NCBI GenBank assembly: GCA_003996215.1
Contig: QJPP01000055.1
Span: 620,001 to 684,000, forward strand
Length of the DNA stretch: 64,000 nucleotides
Reading direction: 5' to 3'
DNA from: Jaltomata sinuosa
Lineage: Eukaryota > Streptophyta > Magnoliopsida > Solanales > Solanaceae
Part shown: piece after piece, positions 23,000 to 35,399 of the stretch
How the letters are laid out: each line of letters begins with the position of its first letter
Position numbering within the stretch: position 1 is the first letter of the stretch
The notes under the pieces: generated by a model
The model's database searches: none
Seen by the model: the letters and a program-made list of their open reading frames with translations, nothing else
What the model was told of the DNA's origin: nothing
Made by a program: the position numbers and the translations under genes

Positions 23000-23530
23000 A
23001 GAGCACGTGCCCAATATATATATTTTTTGTTTCAGTTTATGTGACGTAAATAAAATTTGGAGAATCAATCATTTATTTATATAATTTTAAATATTTTAAG
23101 TTGTTAATTATTGTGATTTATAATATTTTTTATAATTTTCAGATAATATGTGTCACTCTCTCTGTCCGAATTTATGTGGTACCGATGTAATTTGGAGAGT
23201 CAATTTAAGTTATTAATTATTGTGATTTATGGTACTTTTTATGTAATTTTCAGATAGTATGTGTTACTCTCTTTGGTCCCAATTTATGTGGCGCTACAGA
23301 AATTTGGAAAGTCAACCATATTTTTTATATATAGTTTTTAGATATATTAAATCCTTAACTATTGTGATTTATAGTATCATCTACATAATTTTCAAGTAAT
23401 ATATGTTACTTCATCTGCTCTAATTTATGTGGCATTGATAGAATTTCGAGAGTCGACCAAATTTTTTATGTCTTGTAAATATTTTAAGTTGTTAATTATT
23501 GCGATTTATAGGACTTTTTGTACCAAAGGA
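23000..23530. repeat. ~140-bp tandem array, locus 2b
   Basis: The array restarts after AGAGCACGTGCCCAATATAT with about four units carrying CCAATTTATGTGGCGC-like and GTTAATTATTGTGATTTATA phrases. The repeated start motif (GAGC..CGTGCCCAATA) here and at 21750 suggests two tandem copies of the whole composite element. Confidence 0.75.
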
Positions 23531-23924
23531 AAATTTAAAGCTTATATATTTAAATTTAGAATTAAAATTTAGATATTTAAATCTCAAAATTTTAACCATA
23601 CCACGTAAGCAAAAATTATATTCTAACTTTTCACATGACATTCTACATACCTTTAGTTTAAGATAAGAAGATTTAATAGAACAGAATTTTTTTTATAAAA
23701 TAATAATAACATTCACATTTACATATTATGATTTTAATTTATTTTGTTTTTTTACTTCTCAAGTAACTTCCAAAATGGCTAATAGTGGGCCCAAAAAATA
23801 AGAAAGAAGACAAAATGCAAAGCCAAGAAAATAGAAAAATAAAAAAGGGGCCCACGATATGCTCACCTGCCACCTGCTGCATTGTAAAAAACACCCCATG
23901 CTTTATCCAAAAAATTGAAGCAGG

Positions 23925-24045
23925 CCGCCTAGATTCGAACTAAGGACCTCGTATACGAAGTGCCATGCTTCAACCACTCGGCCAGAAGCAGGCAGGACGC
24001 CCGTCACCTGCTTCTGGCCGGTTCTATATATTAGAACTAGATGGG
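23925..24045 (-). repeat. tRNA-like module plus hairpin, copy 3
   Basis: This is the best preserved of three copies. On the minus strand, TGGCCGAGTGGTTGAAG is a near-perfect tRNA-Ser/Leu A box and TTAGTTCGAATCTAGG a B box. On the plus strand, GGCCAGAAGCAGG and CCTGCTTCTGGCC are perfect inverted copies 13-14 bp apart. The block ends with GGTTCTATATATTAGAACTA, itself palindromic. Confidence 0.65.
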
Positions 24046-24049
24046 TTAT

Positions 24050-25590
24050 ATCGACACGTAAACAAAAAAAAGTGTAATTAAAGTAAATATTTACAAAATA
24101 TACATTATTATATGTTATGTGGATTTTACGGAACGTTATACAAGAATTTGCTAAAACGGGTAAAATATAGACGTCCCACAGTGAAAGCGCTTTGTTACAT
24201 GGTTGTTTTTGTGATAAGAACGATAAGGGAAGAGATGTTTAGTTGGAGGGAGAAAAAAACTTCACTTTCTATTGAAATTTTGTTTCTGTGAAAGTAACAA
24301 TGAACATGTCTTAAAAAGTTAACTTGGTTGATCACTCTCCAATCCAAATTCTGAGCTAAATTTGGAAGCTAAAGAGCTATCTAACTCTTCTTCTATAAAA
24401 GAAAATCATAGAATTCATCTCAAAGTTAGTCTAGCACTAACCAACTTATTAGTCAATAAAAAATTTACTAAAAAACTAAAGATGCATCCGGAGCAGCCAA
24501 CTTCACAAATTTGAGCATACCTTGAGACAAAAAAAGTAGTATATATTAGGCTCGTGCCAGCACATGCTCTTGTATAAAATAGAACTACTTTTTTCTTGTA
24601 AAATAGCAGTGCAAGTCGAGAGCTGAAAGAATCTTCTTGGCAAGTATATAAACCCCTATAAGATGTTCTGTAATGAAAATTGTGACAAGAATTATATATA
24701 CCTTTACCTGCTATGAAAATTGTGACAAGAATTATATATACCTTTACCTGCTGCTTCATCTTCACAAAATGACAGGAGGAGATAGGCTCTACTTATACTT
24801 CATAACTTCGTATCCAGCAATAATCAAATAACAATGTAGAGCAAAAAGAGCCAAAATGGAAAACTAAACTAATTCTATTTGGATTAAATGATGATGTGCT
24901 ACAACTTCTAACAAATTATACCTTCTCAACAATGCAGATAACGTGTACTCTTTATTGGACCAGTTGGTGTGCAGGCTAAGAGCAGAAATTACAAAGCAGT
25001 TCTGCAGGGCAAAATAAATTTCAATACAGAACTTTAAGGTAATTAGTGACCCAGTAATAGCAATGACATTGCGAAGTTGCAACTCAACCCCCTTCGCTGA
25101 ATCTGCACTAACCAAGAGCTTATTAGTTGAAGTAATTGTTATGCTAATTAAACATCATGAAGCAGCCTGTTATGAAGCAAATATATAGAAAGAAATGTTT
25201 AGCAAGAGAATTTGCAATTTGGAAAAGTTTTTTTCAGCCCATTTATTGAGTTCATCAGCAGAAGCTCATGAAGAAAACCCACAAAATGTCAATTTTTTTA
25301 TAACCTTTTTCAAGAAAAATATAGAGTTATTTTTGTCAATAATGAGAATGAGTAGCATAAGGTTGTCTTTTCGCTGAAGGCTCTTGAACAAGACTACTAC
25401 TCCAATAAGTTAGTAAACTAATTCTCCCTCTTTCATGCAAAGAGTAGAATAGTAGATGCTTGACATTCATGATCAGCGCAGATAATATGTAATAGTTTAA
25501 AGTATATGTTATCTGGTGGCCGCTAATAATTTTTCTTACATTTATCACAATTAACATGCTTGCCTTCCTATTCTATAGCACTTGTCAGGT
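24050..25590. other. Intergenic DNA with a small tandem duplication
   Basis: No gene is recognised. A ~41-bp phrase containing GAAAATTGTGACAAGAATTA is duplicated at about 24665-24750. The minus-strand frames are short and show no known domain. Base composition is less AT-biased at 24600-25120, so decayed exons are possible. Confidence 0.45.
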
Positions 25591-25591
25591 A

Positions 25592-25665
25592 CTAATCTAG
25601 AAACGCATTAAGAGCCTTGAACCTTTCAAGTTTCGCTGGGACGTTAACCGAGAAACCAATCGAGT
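25592..25665 (-). pseudogene. Possible C-terminal coding remnant, unidentified
   Basis: The minus strand reads YSIGFSVNVPAKLERFKALN then AFLD and a stop, with balanced composition unlike the AT-rich surroundings. On its upstream side it runs into a MITE-like block (25668-25812) bounded by GGCGGAGTC and GGCTCCGTC. I do not recognise the protein, and the piece may be chance. Confidence 0.2.
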
Positions 25666-25815
25666 ACAATGGCGGAGTCACATCGGAATATTATATTATG
25701 TATGGTAAAAAATTTATGTATATATGATAATGTTGAATTTCTTTTTAACTTTTTACGTATATTTATTTTTTACATTTTTATATTCCTCAATGAAAATATT
25801 TGGCTCCGTCACTAA
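25666..25815. mobile_element. Degenerate MITE, same type as the hAT-like element at 27.09 kb
   Basis: AATGGCGGAGTCACAT at the left and TTTGGCTCCGTCACT at the right are imperfect inverted repeats, and the AT-rich interior has TATGTATATATG. The ends resemble the CAGGGACGGAGC ends at 27090. No clear target duplication is seen. Confidence 0.5.
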
Positions 25816-27081
25816 TGTTAGGGCTCCATTTTCCGGCATTATGCATGCCCAGTTGACACTTTAGAATATCCTATTGCCCTATGAAATTAGTTGGTCCAAT
25901 TAGAAATTATACATTTCATCGAGACCAAAAACAAAAAAAAATTGTTCTACTTGTAAACATTCATGAACAATCCGAAAACTCAAAAAGCAATGACAAATAG
26001 AACGCTTCTAAACCTATTAATTCATTGTTCATAGTGTACCTTATCTTTCTACTTTTATTGTGTTTAATTACGATGAGACATGAGAAAATGGATTAAAGTC
26101 TACTATGTTCAGTCCCACATTGTTTGTGATGGGCATTTCGGGACTCTCTATATGATTTTGAGTCATTTCTTATCTTCTCTCAAGTAAGTTCTCTATTGGC
26201 CTCGCGCTTTAAATTGATGGCATCTCGATGTTTTCTTGGCGCTCTCCTATGAGGCATAAGATGGATGGAGTATAATTTTTTCTACGGCCTTTAATTTAAG
26301 TGTCCTTTTTTTAAAAAAAAAAAGTAAAAAAACAGCTGAATTTCAATATTCAATTGTTCTATTAGCATACTTTTGTTAGGAAAAATCCAGACATCATTAA
26401 TCAAAACTGAACCCAAAAGGTTAAGTCTTGGGAGACATATGACTTCTTTTCAAAACAGGGGGGGAAAAAGTCCTAATTGGATAACAATAGGAGCCACAAC
26501 TTCATCATATGATATGTTCCATCCCAACTAAGGTCCAATTGTTTATTAAATAACAGACTGTGGAAAAAAATATAAGTGCTCTGTGGAATTTGAATTTTGA
26601 CCAGCTCCAACATTTTGTGTGGAATATTAGATCCACGTGATCATTATATACCATCAATTAAATTTGTTTGGAATTGAGACATAATTATCATCGTTGGAAA
26701 GAAAATAAAATGTGTTCTACCAAACGATTTTGATCTATCGATGAACAAAAGTACCAATTAGAAATTGTACATTGTTGAATGATAGAATTACCACCATGGG
26801 ACTTCAAGAACTTGGCTCTCTTGCATTATATAAATGACCGCCAGCACGTGAAAAAAACTTGTGTAATATTCTTGAAAACCAGCTGACCCCAAAAACACCC
26901 ACCAAACCTTTTGTATTCTCTTTTGAAAAAATTACCTAACGTACCAAATATTTATGTTTAATCATGATTCATACTAACTGTTTAATTCAATTACAATTCA
27001 CACCAGAGGGTTTAAAACTATTCATATTTGTATTTGTATGCCTTTTTCCAAATCAACACTCAACTATATTTGTATTTGTAT
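25816..27081. other. Intergenic DNA, no gene seen
   Basis: A start resembling the LTR/TRIM-like repeat at position 10 occurs near 26110 (CAGTCCCACATTG). Nothing else is supported. Confidence 0.5.
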
Positions 27082-27445
27082 GCCGAGATCAGGGACGGAG
27101 CTACATATAGCCAAGGGGGTTCATCCGAACCCCCTTCGGCGAAAAATTACGCTATTTATATATAGTTAAAATTATTATTTTTATATATATAGTAGGTGTT
27201 GAACCTCCTTTGGCTTCTTTGTGGGTTTACTTATTCATATTTCGAACCCCCTTAATGAATATCCTGGCTCCGCCACTGGCCGAGATTCCACAAAATATAC
27301 AATACGTATTTGTATTTATATGTCGAGATTTACAAATTTACATTTGTATGTCAAGATTACTCTAACGGATTTGTATTTGTATGCCAATATTACTCTAACG
27401 GATTTGTATTTGTATGCCAAGATTACTCTAATTGTATGCCAAATT
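27020..27445. repeat. Minisatellite interrupted by the hAT-like MITE
   Basis: Units of about 30-36 bp with ATTTGTATTTGTATGCC and AAGATTACTCTAACGG lie on both sides of the MITE, with four or five units to the right. The MITE's target GCCGAGAT is part of the unit, so the insertion went into an existing array. Confidence 0.75.
27090..27278. mobile_element. hAT-like MITE (189 bp) with perfect 8-bp target duplication
   Basis: The element starts CAGGGACGGAGCTAC and ends GGCTCCGCCACTG, and is flanked by GCCGAGAT on both sides (27082-27089 and 27279-27286). AGGGGGTTC and GAACCCCCTT inside add a second inverted pair. An 8-bp TSD with CAG..CTG ends is the hAT pattern. Confidence 0.85.
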
Positions 27446-27479
27446 TTACAATTGGTATAGAAAGTGTTGGTACGAATTG

Positions 27480-29195
27480 TAGTTAGGCAAAATATTGATA
27501 TTAAGGCCTAATTAAATTCCTATTAGTTGGTGTTTTTAAAAGTTACTCTCCTCTTTTTGGTTGCTTTGACCCCCAACCAACACACACTATCCTATTATTC
27601 ATGCAGACATATATGTTCAAAAAATATACGACATAAAGAATCAACCCTTAATCCAGTTTAGAAATATCAAGTTCCATTGCTTCGAAACTAATCAACAAAA
27701 CCAATTAGAAAAAAATCGTATTGCCAATTTTCTCATGATTTTGGAGATTTTTCAATTGATGAAAGTGGTTGCATCATGACTTTCTTGAACTTTCATCTCA
27801 GATACGTCGCACATGTCGAAATCTAATCTTTAATTAATTAGACATATGGTAGTAATAATCAAAGGCGAGCTCAAGAATTTAATTAAGTTTATGAGTTCTC
27901 AAATAATTTAAAGTTAATCAGATTATAAATATATAGTCTAAATAAAAGTTATTGAATCCCAAAAACTATACTATGTCAAATTATGTTTTGAATCTAACTC
28001 AATTCCAAAAATAACTCGTGAGAGGATGATTGTCCGCCCTACGTAATAATAGTTACTTTTAATGAGTGTAATTAAGTAGAAAGATCGTGTTCAAACGTGC
28101 AAGTCAAATGACAACATTATCATCATGGTTGGCTGATCCTAAGTTTGCCCTTTAAGGTAAGGATTTAAGTTATGACTATGTAATCTTTTACTTTTTAAAA
28201 AAAAAAAACATGTTATAAACTATTTAAAAAAATTCAGATTACCGATTAATATTAATTAAGAAAATTACATATAATTTCTCTTTAAACAACTAATTTGTGT
28301 GCATCTTTTTAGGTCGATTGTACATAAAGGTTGAATTCTTAATTAATGAATTAGCAGTAATCCTAGTGAAGAATAACCCCGCTTTTTTTTGTTCAAAACT
28401 AATTAAGGAGTAATTAATGGGGACATAAATAAGTCATCACCTAAATTTGCTCAAACATTTGTCATGCTAGACAAATTATGTTTTGCTTTAATACTACTTT
28501 ATTTGATAAAGCACGTTTAAGTTACGTTCACACCATTAAAATCTTGAATTAGCAAATCAATACTTTAATTAGTACTAATAATGTCATTTTTCAACAATGA
28601 GAAAAGGGATTCTTATTCAATTTTACCATTGATTGCAAATGGAAAATATATCTTTTACTTTTTCTTGGTAAACAAAGGACAAGTATTCATAAAAGATGGA
28701 ATTATGTGGGACAGTGGAATAAAATTGAGTTCATTTAAGAAACTTCTTTGTACTCCACACTCCTACTATTTGTTTAAGCTGGGGAAAAAAATGTTATTAG
28801 CAACAAAATTTTCAAAGACAAAAAATATATTGCAATCAGAAAATTAAATAAATAAAAAGTGTCTTTATTTATTAAGATTGTCAGTTCAAATCTTTATACT
28901 TTTTTTATTCTTCTCTTCTTCTTTTTTTGTAATACGAGAGATGTTAATTAGTGGCATATTCATCAAATATAGGATGATGGAAACCCCCAAGTGATGTATT
29001 TGATCGCCAAGAATATCAATGACACTTCGATATATATTTTGAGTTGATCTTGAGAAAGATTACCTCTTGATCACGTCGGCTTTGAGAAATACAACATTTA
29101 ATGTCTTGATCTCTCGTCGGAGAAAAATGTTTTATTTATAAACTCATGAAATAATTCTCCACATTTTCCCACTCTATAAAAATGCAACACTCCTA
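27480..29195. other. AT-rich intergenic DNA, no gene seen
   Basis: Short frames only. An 88-residue frame at 28581-28847 shows no domain and strong AT bias, so I do not call it. Confidence 0.5.
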
Positions 29196-29205
29196 TTTAT
29201 AATAT

Positions 29206-29468
29206 TTCTTCCGTCCCATATTAGTTGGTCACTTTTCTTTTTACAAGCATGTTAAGAAATCATAAATAAGAAGATAGTTTTACTTATTTACCCCTTAAGA
29301 AACTTTTTTGAAACTGTACAAAAAAGTGTGAACACTTTCAAAAAAATTAATTGCAAAAATAATATGAAAAAATTTTAATTAATGTTTTTCTTGATTTAGT
29401 AAGGTGGTCAACTAATATGAGACAACTATTTTTAATATAGTGCTCAACTAATATAAAATAGAGAGAGT
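29206..29468. mobile_element. MITE with CCCATATTAGTTGGTCAC-type ends
   Basis: CTTCCGTCCCATATTAGTTG at the left pairs with CAACTAATATAAAATAGAGA at the right. A related copy lies at 59.37-59.60 kb. A TA dinucleotide borders each side, compatible with a Stowaway (Tc1/mariner) element. Confidence 0.55.
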
Positions 29469-29469
29469 A

Positions 29470-31620
29470 GTACTAAAATTTAGAATAAAGTAATCTCCAA
29501 AAAATTCTAACGTCCATTTGACTTTTCTTATAGAGGCCCGATTTAAATCTGATATATATTTTTTTATGTCTACAAGTGAATTTATTATAATTTACATCCA
29601 TTTGTAATCTGAACGATGTGGGGAAATAGTAAAAAATGAATTAAATGTAATTAAGAAAAGTATAAGACATCAGAATTTACCATCAGTTGCATTGTCGGAT
29701 ACATCACAAGGATAAATTAATTAAGCTCTATTATAGGAAGTTGAAAACCAAAGCATAAATATAAGAGGTTTAATTTTAATTAATCTATTACACAGGAATG
29801 ATGTGTAAGCACATGTATTTATAAAAAACGTATGCACTTCTCCTGTCTTGCATACTTTAGTTTGATACCTACAAGAACAATTCTTATTTTGTTAGATTTA
29901 ATTTAATTTCAATACACTAAACAAATTTATAAGAAATTCTACACAATCTTATCACTTAAAAATGTAATTACCGTAACTATTAATTAATTCATAATAATCG
30001 GGCTAGTATCTTAAGAAATTAGACATATATATAACATCTTATACATAGCATATTAAAATATATTAATAGTGTACGGAAAAGTTACATCATCAATGCTGAT
30101 AATTTAATTCAAAAGAGTTTAACTAATATACACGATTAATATAAAGAATTCCGATCCTATCAAACCATTTTTTACCTTTTTTAACAAATAATTTATCTTA
30201 TTTTTAAGATTAAATTCCGCTTCTTATAAACATTACATATAAATATTGTATTAATTAATGATCTAATAGTGTAAAATTGATCATGAGCGTTTAGACTATA
30301 AAAGTAAGGCGATCCTTAAGTAAACTAGTTACAAAATGAAGGAGTTGTCATTTGCTTTTGTCCCATTAATTAAGATTTTTCTAATCAACATTAAGCTTAT
30401 CGATCGAGTGGAACATTTTTTAAAATTAAAAAAAAAATGTGGAAAGGAAAAATGAGAGATGAGATTATAAAGTAGAGGATCAGATCTTCACTAACAAAAT
30501 AAAAATTCAAATAATTAACTAATTAAGCTATTAAAATTCTTTGAGTAATTGAGCTATTAAAATTCTCCGAATGAAACATTATGTTTTAAAAGATATGTTG
30601 AAGTAGTTAAGAAGCAAGTACAATGAATCATCAAATACTGAACGTATTCATGTACAAATGTAACGTACTCATTCAATTTCCCCTAACAAACATCATTATT
30701 CCTTCTGTCTGTCACACACGAGCATGAAATTGACAGATCTATTATTTTTTTCGTTCTAATTTATTTATTCGATTTTGATTTGATATAAAATTTTAAAAAA
30801 ATTGAGCCTTATGATCTTAAATTAAAAATATGTAGAATGTATCAAAATATCTTTAATTTTGTAGTCTTAAATATGTGATGTAAAAAGTTGAAATTAAACC
30901 ATTGTCAAAAAGAAAAAGAAATATTCTTTGACTAAAAAAAAAGTAAGACAAAGAAATTAAAAAGAAGAGAGTATTACTGATAAACTGAGGATCTAAACAC
31001 GTGATAAAATATTTCTATCAGATACTTTAGATTCAAATTTTTAAAAAGTTTCTACACGTACGTATTCTTAACCATCTATTACGTAAACATTTTAACTATA
31101 TCTATAAAATATGTTACACACTTTAATTATATACATTAGACTTAATAGGCATAAAAACCGCAAACATGTTGCAATGTTTTAAAAAAAAAATTACCCTTTC
31201 TAGGAGCTTCCATTCTTTTTTGCTCTATTGATGGTTCGAACTCACAACCTTAAAATTGGAGGTGAGATCGAGTACTTACCATTCGAGCAACTATTTCTTT
31301 TTTCAAGTATGCATATTGCAATTGAGGTTGAGGTTGATATGTATAATTAAAAAGGTGATATATTTTAAATGATTGATTTATCTATATAATGAACATTTGA
31401 GAACACGCATAAAAATTTAAAAAAAAATTGAATCAAAATTGTCAAACAATTTTTTTTTATGTATTCAAATGTTCAATTAAACTATATCGTAATTCGAATG
31501 TCTAAATTACATATACTCATACATTTAAGAAATTATCGATATATTTCACCACCGTAAATATATGTAACTAGTATGGAAGTGTGTGGGTGAGAGAGGTGAT
31601 ATAAAAAAATTGATTTTCCA
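29470..31620. other. AT-rich intergenic DNA with a decayed Stowaway-like element
   Basis: No gene seen. At about 30745-30975 the sequence follows the same order of phrases as the Stowaway at 52.06 kb (ATGATCTTAAATTAAAAATA, TGTAGTCTTAAATATG, AAGTAAGACAAAG), so it is an old copy of that family. Confidence 0.5.
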
Positions 31621-31828
31621 TCCGATGTTTGGTATTTATATTGGAGCTCAATTAAATTTGAATTCACATCAAAAAGTGAGGTAAAGTGCTCCGTAACAAA
31701 GACAACTACGTACACCAGAGAGACTCCGATGTTTGGTATTTATATTGGAGCTCAATTAAATTTGAATTCACATCAAAAAGTGAGGTAAAGTGCTCCGTAA
31801 CAAAGACAATTACGTACACCAGAGAGAC
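31621..31828. repeat. 104-bp tandem duplication upstream of the Aux/IAA gene
   Basis: Copy 1 (31621-31724) and copy 2 (31725-31828) both begin TCCGATGTTTGGTATTTATA and end ACGTACACCAGAGAGAC. I see one difference (ACAACTACG against ACAATTACG), so the duplication is very recent. It ends 269 bp before the ATG and doubles an ACGT-core site (TACGTAC). Confidence 0.93.
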
Positions 31829-32097
31829 TCAGGAGTACTTACCACTCCACGACAACCCAGATTAGGGAGGTGATAAAGATGGCAAAAGTATGGGAACAAG
31901 AGAGGGACAAGGTGGGGTAAGGTTCAAGAACATCCTTTTGATGAGTTGTCCATATCACTGCTACTCTTTTGGCCGACCTAACTTCAATGCTCTCTCCCTT
32001 TTTCCTCTTTCTCAACAGACACTTGTTTAGACTCTCCATCTCTTTTTTTCCCTACATGTATCATCCATTAATTCTTTTGTTTTTGTTCAAAGTTGAG

Positions 32098-33576
32098 ATG
32101 GAACTTGAGCTTGGTCTTGCACTACCTAATTCATCACATTTTGTTAATCATCCCATCAAATCTTCTATAGACACATTTGATGACAACTTCTCACAAATGA
32201 AGAAGAAGAAGAATCCTAGTAATCATTATTCAATGCCTTCTGATGATAGCAACCATATTCCTATGAAAACACTGCCTTTGCTTATATGGAATGGCCAACC
32301 AAATGAAGAAGATGGTCATCAAAAGAGGACAACTTTTGAAGCTACTTACCAGTAAGTTTGTGTTACGTATATAATGTAGTACATCTTATTTAAGTAGGGT
32401 TATGGTGGGATGGATAGGTTTCATCTATTTTTAATCAGAGGTTTCGAATCATATTTGAGCCCGGGGGTGGGAAAAATCTAATTAGAAAGCGCTACCCTAA
32501 ATGAAATTTACGTAGCATGAATCCAAATTAGTAGAGGACTCAGAGGTTATACAGACCGAACACCAAGTGAAAAAACAAACAAATACATCCTTCGAATGAC
32601 TAGAATAGAGTTTTGTCACACGACTCTTGGAAGGTTTTCTTGCTTACTATTATTTTTAGATGATTTTACTTTCATAGAAAAAAACAACTTTAATTTATGA
32701 TATGTTTCTTATTAAATATATTTATTTCTTATACAGGGAAATGAAGGAAGAAAATGGAGTAGTGGGGTGGCCACCAATTAAGTCATGGAGAAAAAAGCTA
32801 CTAAATCATGGTGGCTGGAACACAAATATTGATCATAGAAATAATAATAATAGTAATGAGAATGTTGGTAGAATTAGAAATTCAATGTATGTGAAGGTTA
32901 AAATGGAAGGAGTAGCCATTGGAAGAAAGATTGATTTAAGGCTATACAATTCCTATCAACTCCTTACGAACACTTTGCTCCAAATGTTTCCTACATGTAA
33001 GTAATTATTAATTCACTCTAAGGGTGTTTTTGGTATAAGAAATTTTTATATCACCATGTTACATTGTGTGTTATAGTATGTAAGCTGTATTATTTTCAAG
33101 ATTACAAATTAATCCTTCATCTTTTTAGTGGTGGAGTATATTTTTTGGATGTCTGATAATGTAAAAAAGTTTTTACACTGATAGTATATATACGATGTAT
33201 ATGCAGCAAATGAGAGTTGTGAAGAAAATGATGGGCTCTTTACGCTATTGTACCAAGACCAAGAAGGAGATTGGATGCTTGCAGGAGATGTACCATGGGA
33301 GTATGTACTAATTTTATGTTGTGCTATTATATTCATTTCTATCTCGTGACTCGCAATCGTCTATTATTTCTCAATCTCAAACAAGATAGAGAGAACGATT
33401 ATATGAATCATGTATATTTGTTTAGTTAGCAACTGTTCATCATAATTTTATTATTATGCTCGCAAAAGAGCATAGATATATTGGTAGAAATCATTAATTT
33501 ACTCAATGAGTATGTATAATGGTTTTGCAGAACATTCATGGAGTCGGTTCAGAGAATACAGATACTAAGGAATTGA
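32098..33576 (+). CDS. Aux/IAA transcriptional repressor, IAA29-like (four exons)
   Basis: Exons 32098-32351, 32737-32996, 33207-33300 and 33531-33576 join in phase with GT..AG introns to give 217 residues. This is a nuclear repressor that binds ARF transcription factors and is degraded on auxin via TIR1/AFB. Domain I, an LxLxL EAR motif that recruits TOPLESS, is at residues 2-9 (ELELGLAL). Domain II, the degron, is VVGWPPIKSWRKK (93-105). Domains III and IV, the PB1 oligomerisation fold, run from about 134 to 215, with YVKVKMEGVAIGRKIDL and the acidic DQEGDWMLAGDVPW. Residues 10-84 are a variable linker with a Lys run (35-38) that may help nuclear import. The protein ends at ILRN with no C-terminal basic tail. 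The degron has Ile where GWPPV is most common. The start is the ATG directly before ELELGL; the longer open frame upstream lacks homology. IAA29-like is my best subtype guess. Confidence 0.93.
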
Positions 33577-34770
33577 GAGAGTGGAAAGGACACGTAATGG
33601 ATTTTGAAGTACTATCTTTGCATCTTCCTAACCAAATCTGCTTATATTAGGATTACTCGTGATCAATGATTGATCGGAAGTACAAGAAAATCATCCAATA
33701 TTTCTTAGAGTACTTATACTACTATATAGTTTAGTATATCATCTTGACAGTAAAAAGATAAAGAAAAAGGTCTGTTACATGAGTTTGACATTGTAATTTT
33801 ATATTTATGATCTTAGTGATGTTGGATTTCAAGAATTATTAGATTTTTTAATGATTTTTTTTTTCTTCTGCTCAAATTAGAGTTTGTTTGAGAGTGAGAT
33901 ATATCGTTTGAAGAAATATATACTTTATACTAAATTTTATGTATACACTTCAATGAGCATTTGGTAAGTTAAACATTTTGATTTCATACTAGGGAAAAAC
34001 TTCTTCACATTCGTTAATGCGTAGAGATCAGTATTAGAAATATTTGTCCTCCTTAAGTAATTCATTCATTTGTTTGGGCAAAGTTATATTTTGCCGGTCA
34101 ACTAAAAATAATTAAATTTGCTAGTCAAATATAAAAATATATATATTATTTTATATTAAAATATATATTTTACGTATATCATATATTAATATACAAAAAT
34201 ATATATTTACTGACTATTATTTTACTACATGCTACAGTCATCTACCTATTACTTGTATTTGAATAAAAACGGGTTGATTTCATTGTATATGTAATTCAAA
34301 ATGACAAATATCAATTTCACAATTTCATGTATTTGTTTGTATTCAGTGTATTTATGAAACATATGCAACCTTCCAACAAAATTAGAGATTTTCTTTTTTC
34401 TTATCTTCTCCCTCGCACAAATTCTAGCTCCAATGTCGCTTTGACACTTTTTTACCAATCAATGTTGCTCTGCCAGAAAATCAAATGACAAATTATTATT
34501 TTCGTCCAAGTTCTCTTCCATGATTTCCTCAACGTCTTTTCTCTTGTTTAGTTGTATATCATCTAATAGCATTGTATGTAATATGTATTTTAATAGTATA
34601 AATACTTGACATACGCATGATATACAAGAATGTACATATGTATAGTGATACATCGGACATACAACAACATATACTCGAAATACACCTAATATACACCACA
34701 CTACATCAAAAGATTAAATTTATTATATTTAAAGTGTGATATATAAAATTAATATTTTATTTATTGACTT
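33577..34770. other. 3' flank of Aux/IAA and AT-rich DNA
   Basis: No further gene seen. Part of the first 250 bp should be the Aux/IAA 3' UTR. Short frames at 34249-34701 are AT-biased and lack domains. Confidence 0.5.
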
Positions 34771-34779
34771 TTAAGGGGT

Positions 34780-35000
34780 GTGTCAAATCAAATACTGAAC
34801 AAGTAAAAATCATTGGAGGAAGCACTACTACCTCATCAAATTCAATAAACACACCAGATCAACCTAAGAGGTATCAAATTCAATAAACACACCAGATCAA
34901 CCTAAGAGGTGTGCCAAATCAATACTAAACAAATAAAAATCAGTAGAGGAAGCGCTATCACCTCATCAAATTCAATAAACACATCAGATAAACCTTAAAT
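34780..35000. repeat. Nested tandem duplications
   Basis: ATCAAATTCAATAAACACAC plus AGATCAACCTAAGAGGT occurs twice in direct succession, and a larger unit with GTAAAAATCATTGGAGGAAG repeats about 120 bp later with changes. Confidence 0.75.
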
Positions 35001-35029
35001 GCATCAGCCCAAAAATAAATTTTAAAAAG

Positions 35030-35075
35030 AGTAATGCTAAATGGCCACAATTTTATGGCCACAAATGTAAAAGTA
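35030..35075. other. Possible left end of a ~4.5-kb inverted-repeat unit
   Basis: CTAAATGGCCACAATTTTAT here has a near-inverted partner at about 39488-39530 (TTTGTGGCCAAATTGATTTA). GGCCACAA is exactly inverted at both places. No target duplication is found, so a single large element is only a possibility. Confidence 0.25.
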
Positions 35076-35399
35076 CCATACTGACCTTTTCTCTCAAAAA
35101 ATAAAGCTAATCTTTTACAATTTTCTAAACTCTAAATTCAAAATTTTATGTCATTAATTATGTGAGTAAATCATTTAATGACTTTATATGTGGAATCCAC
35201 CACGCAGTCCTCATTCTTTCACCTTCTCATTCTCTCCACTATTTTTGTTTGTTCCTCTTGATTTTAATCTTCTATCTTGTCCTTTTCTTTCTTAAAAAAA
35301 TTTGTAAAACTAATTCTATTATATACCATCATAGTTCGTTAAGATATTTTTGGGAAAAGGTCATCATTGGTAATTTAATGTCAAATTTATCAAATAAAA

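Noticed and set aside
22885..24000. Functional tRNA genes on the minus strand
   Set aside because: A and B boxes are present but there is no full cloverleaf, and the copies are part of a repeat family.
31969..32097. Upstream extension of the Aux/IAA first exon (ATG at 31969)
   Set aside because: Residues are hydrophobic and unrelated to the family; the ATG at 32098 directly precedes the EAR motif.
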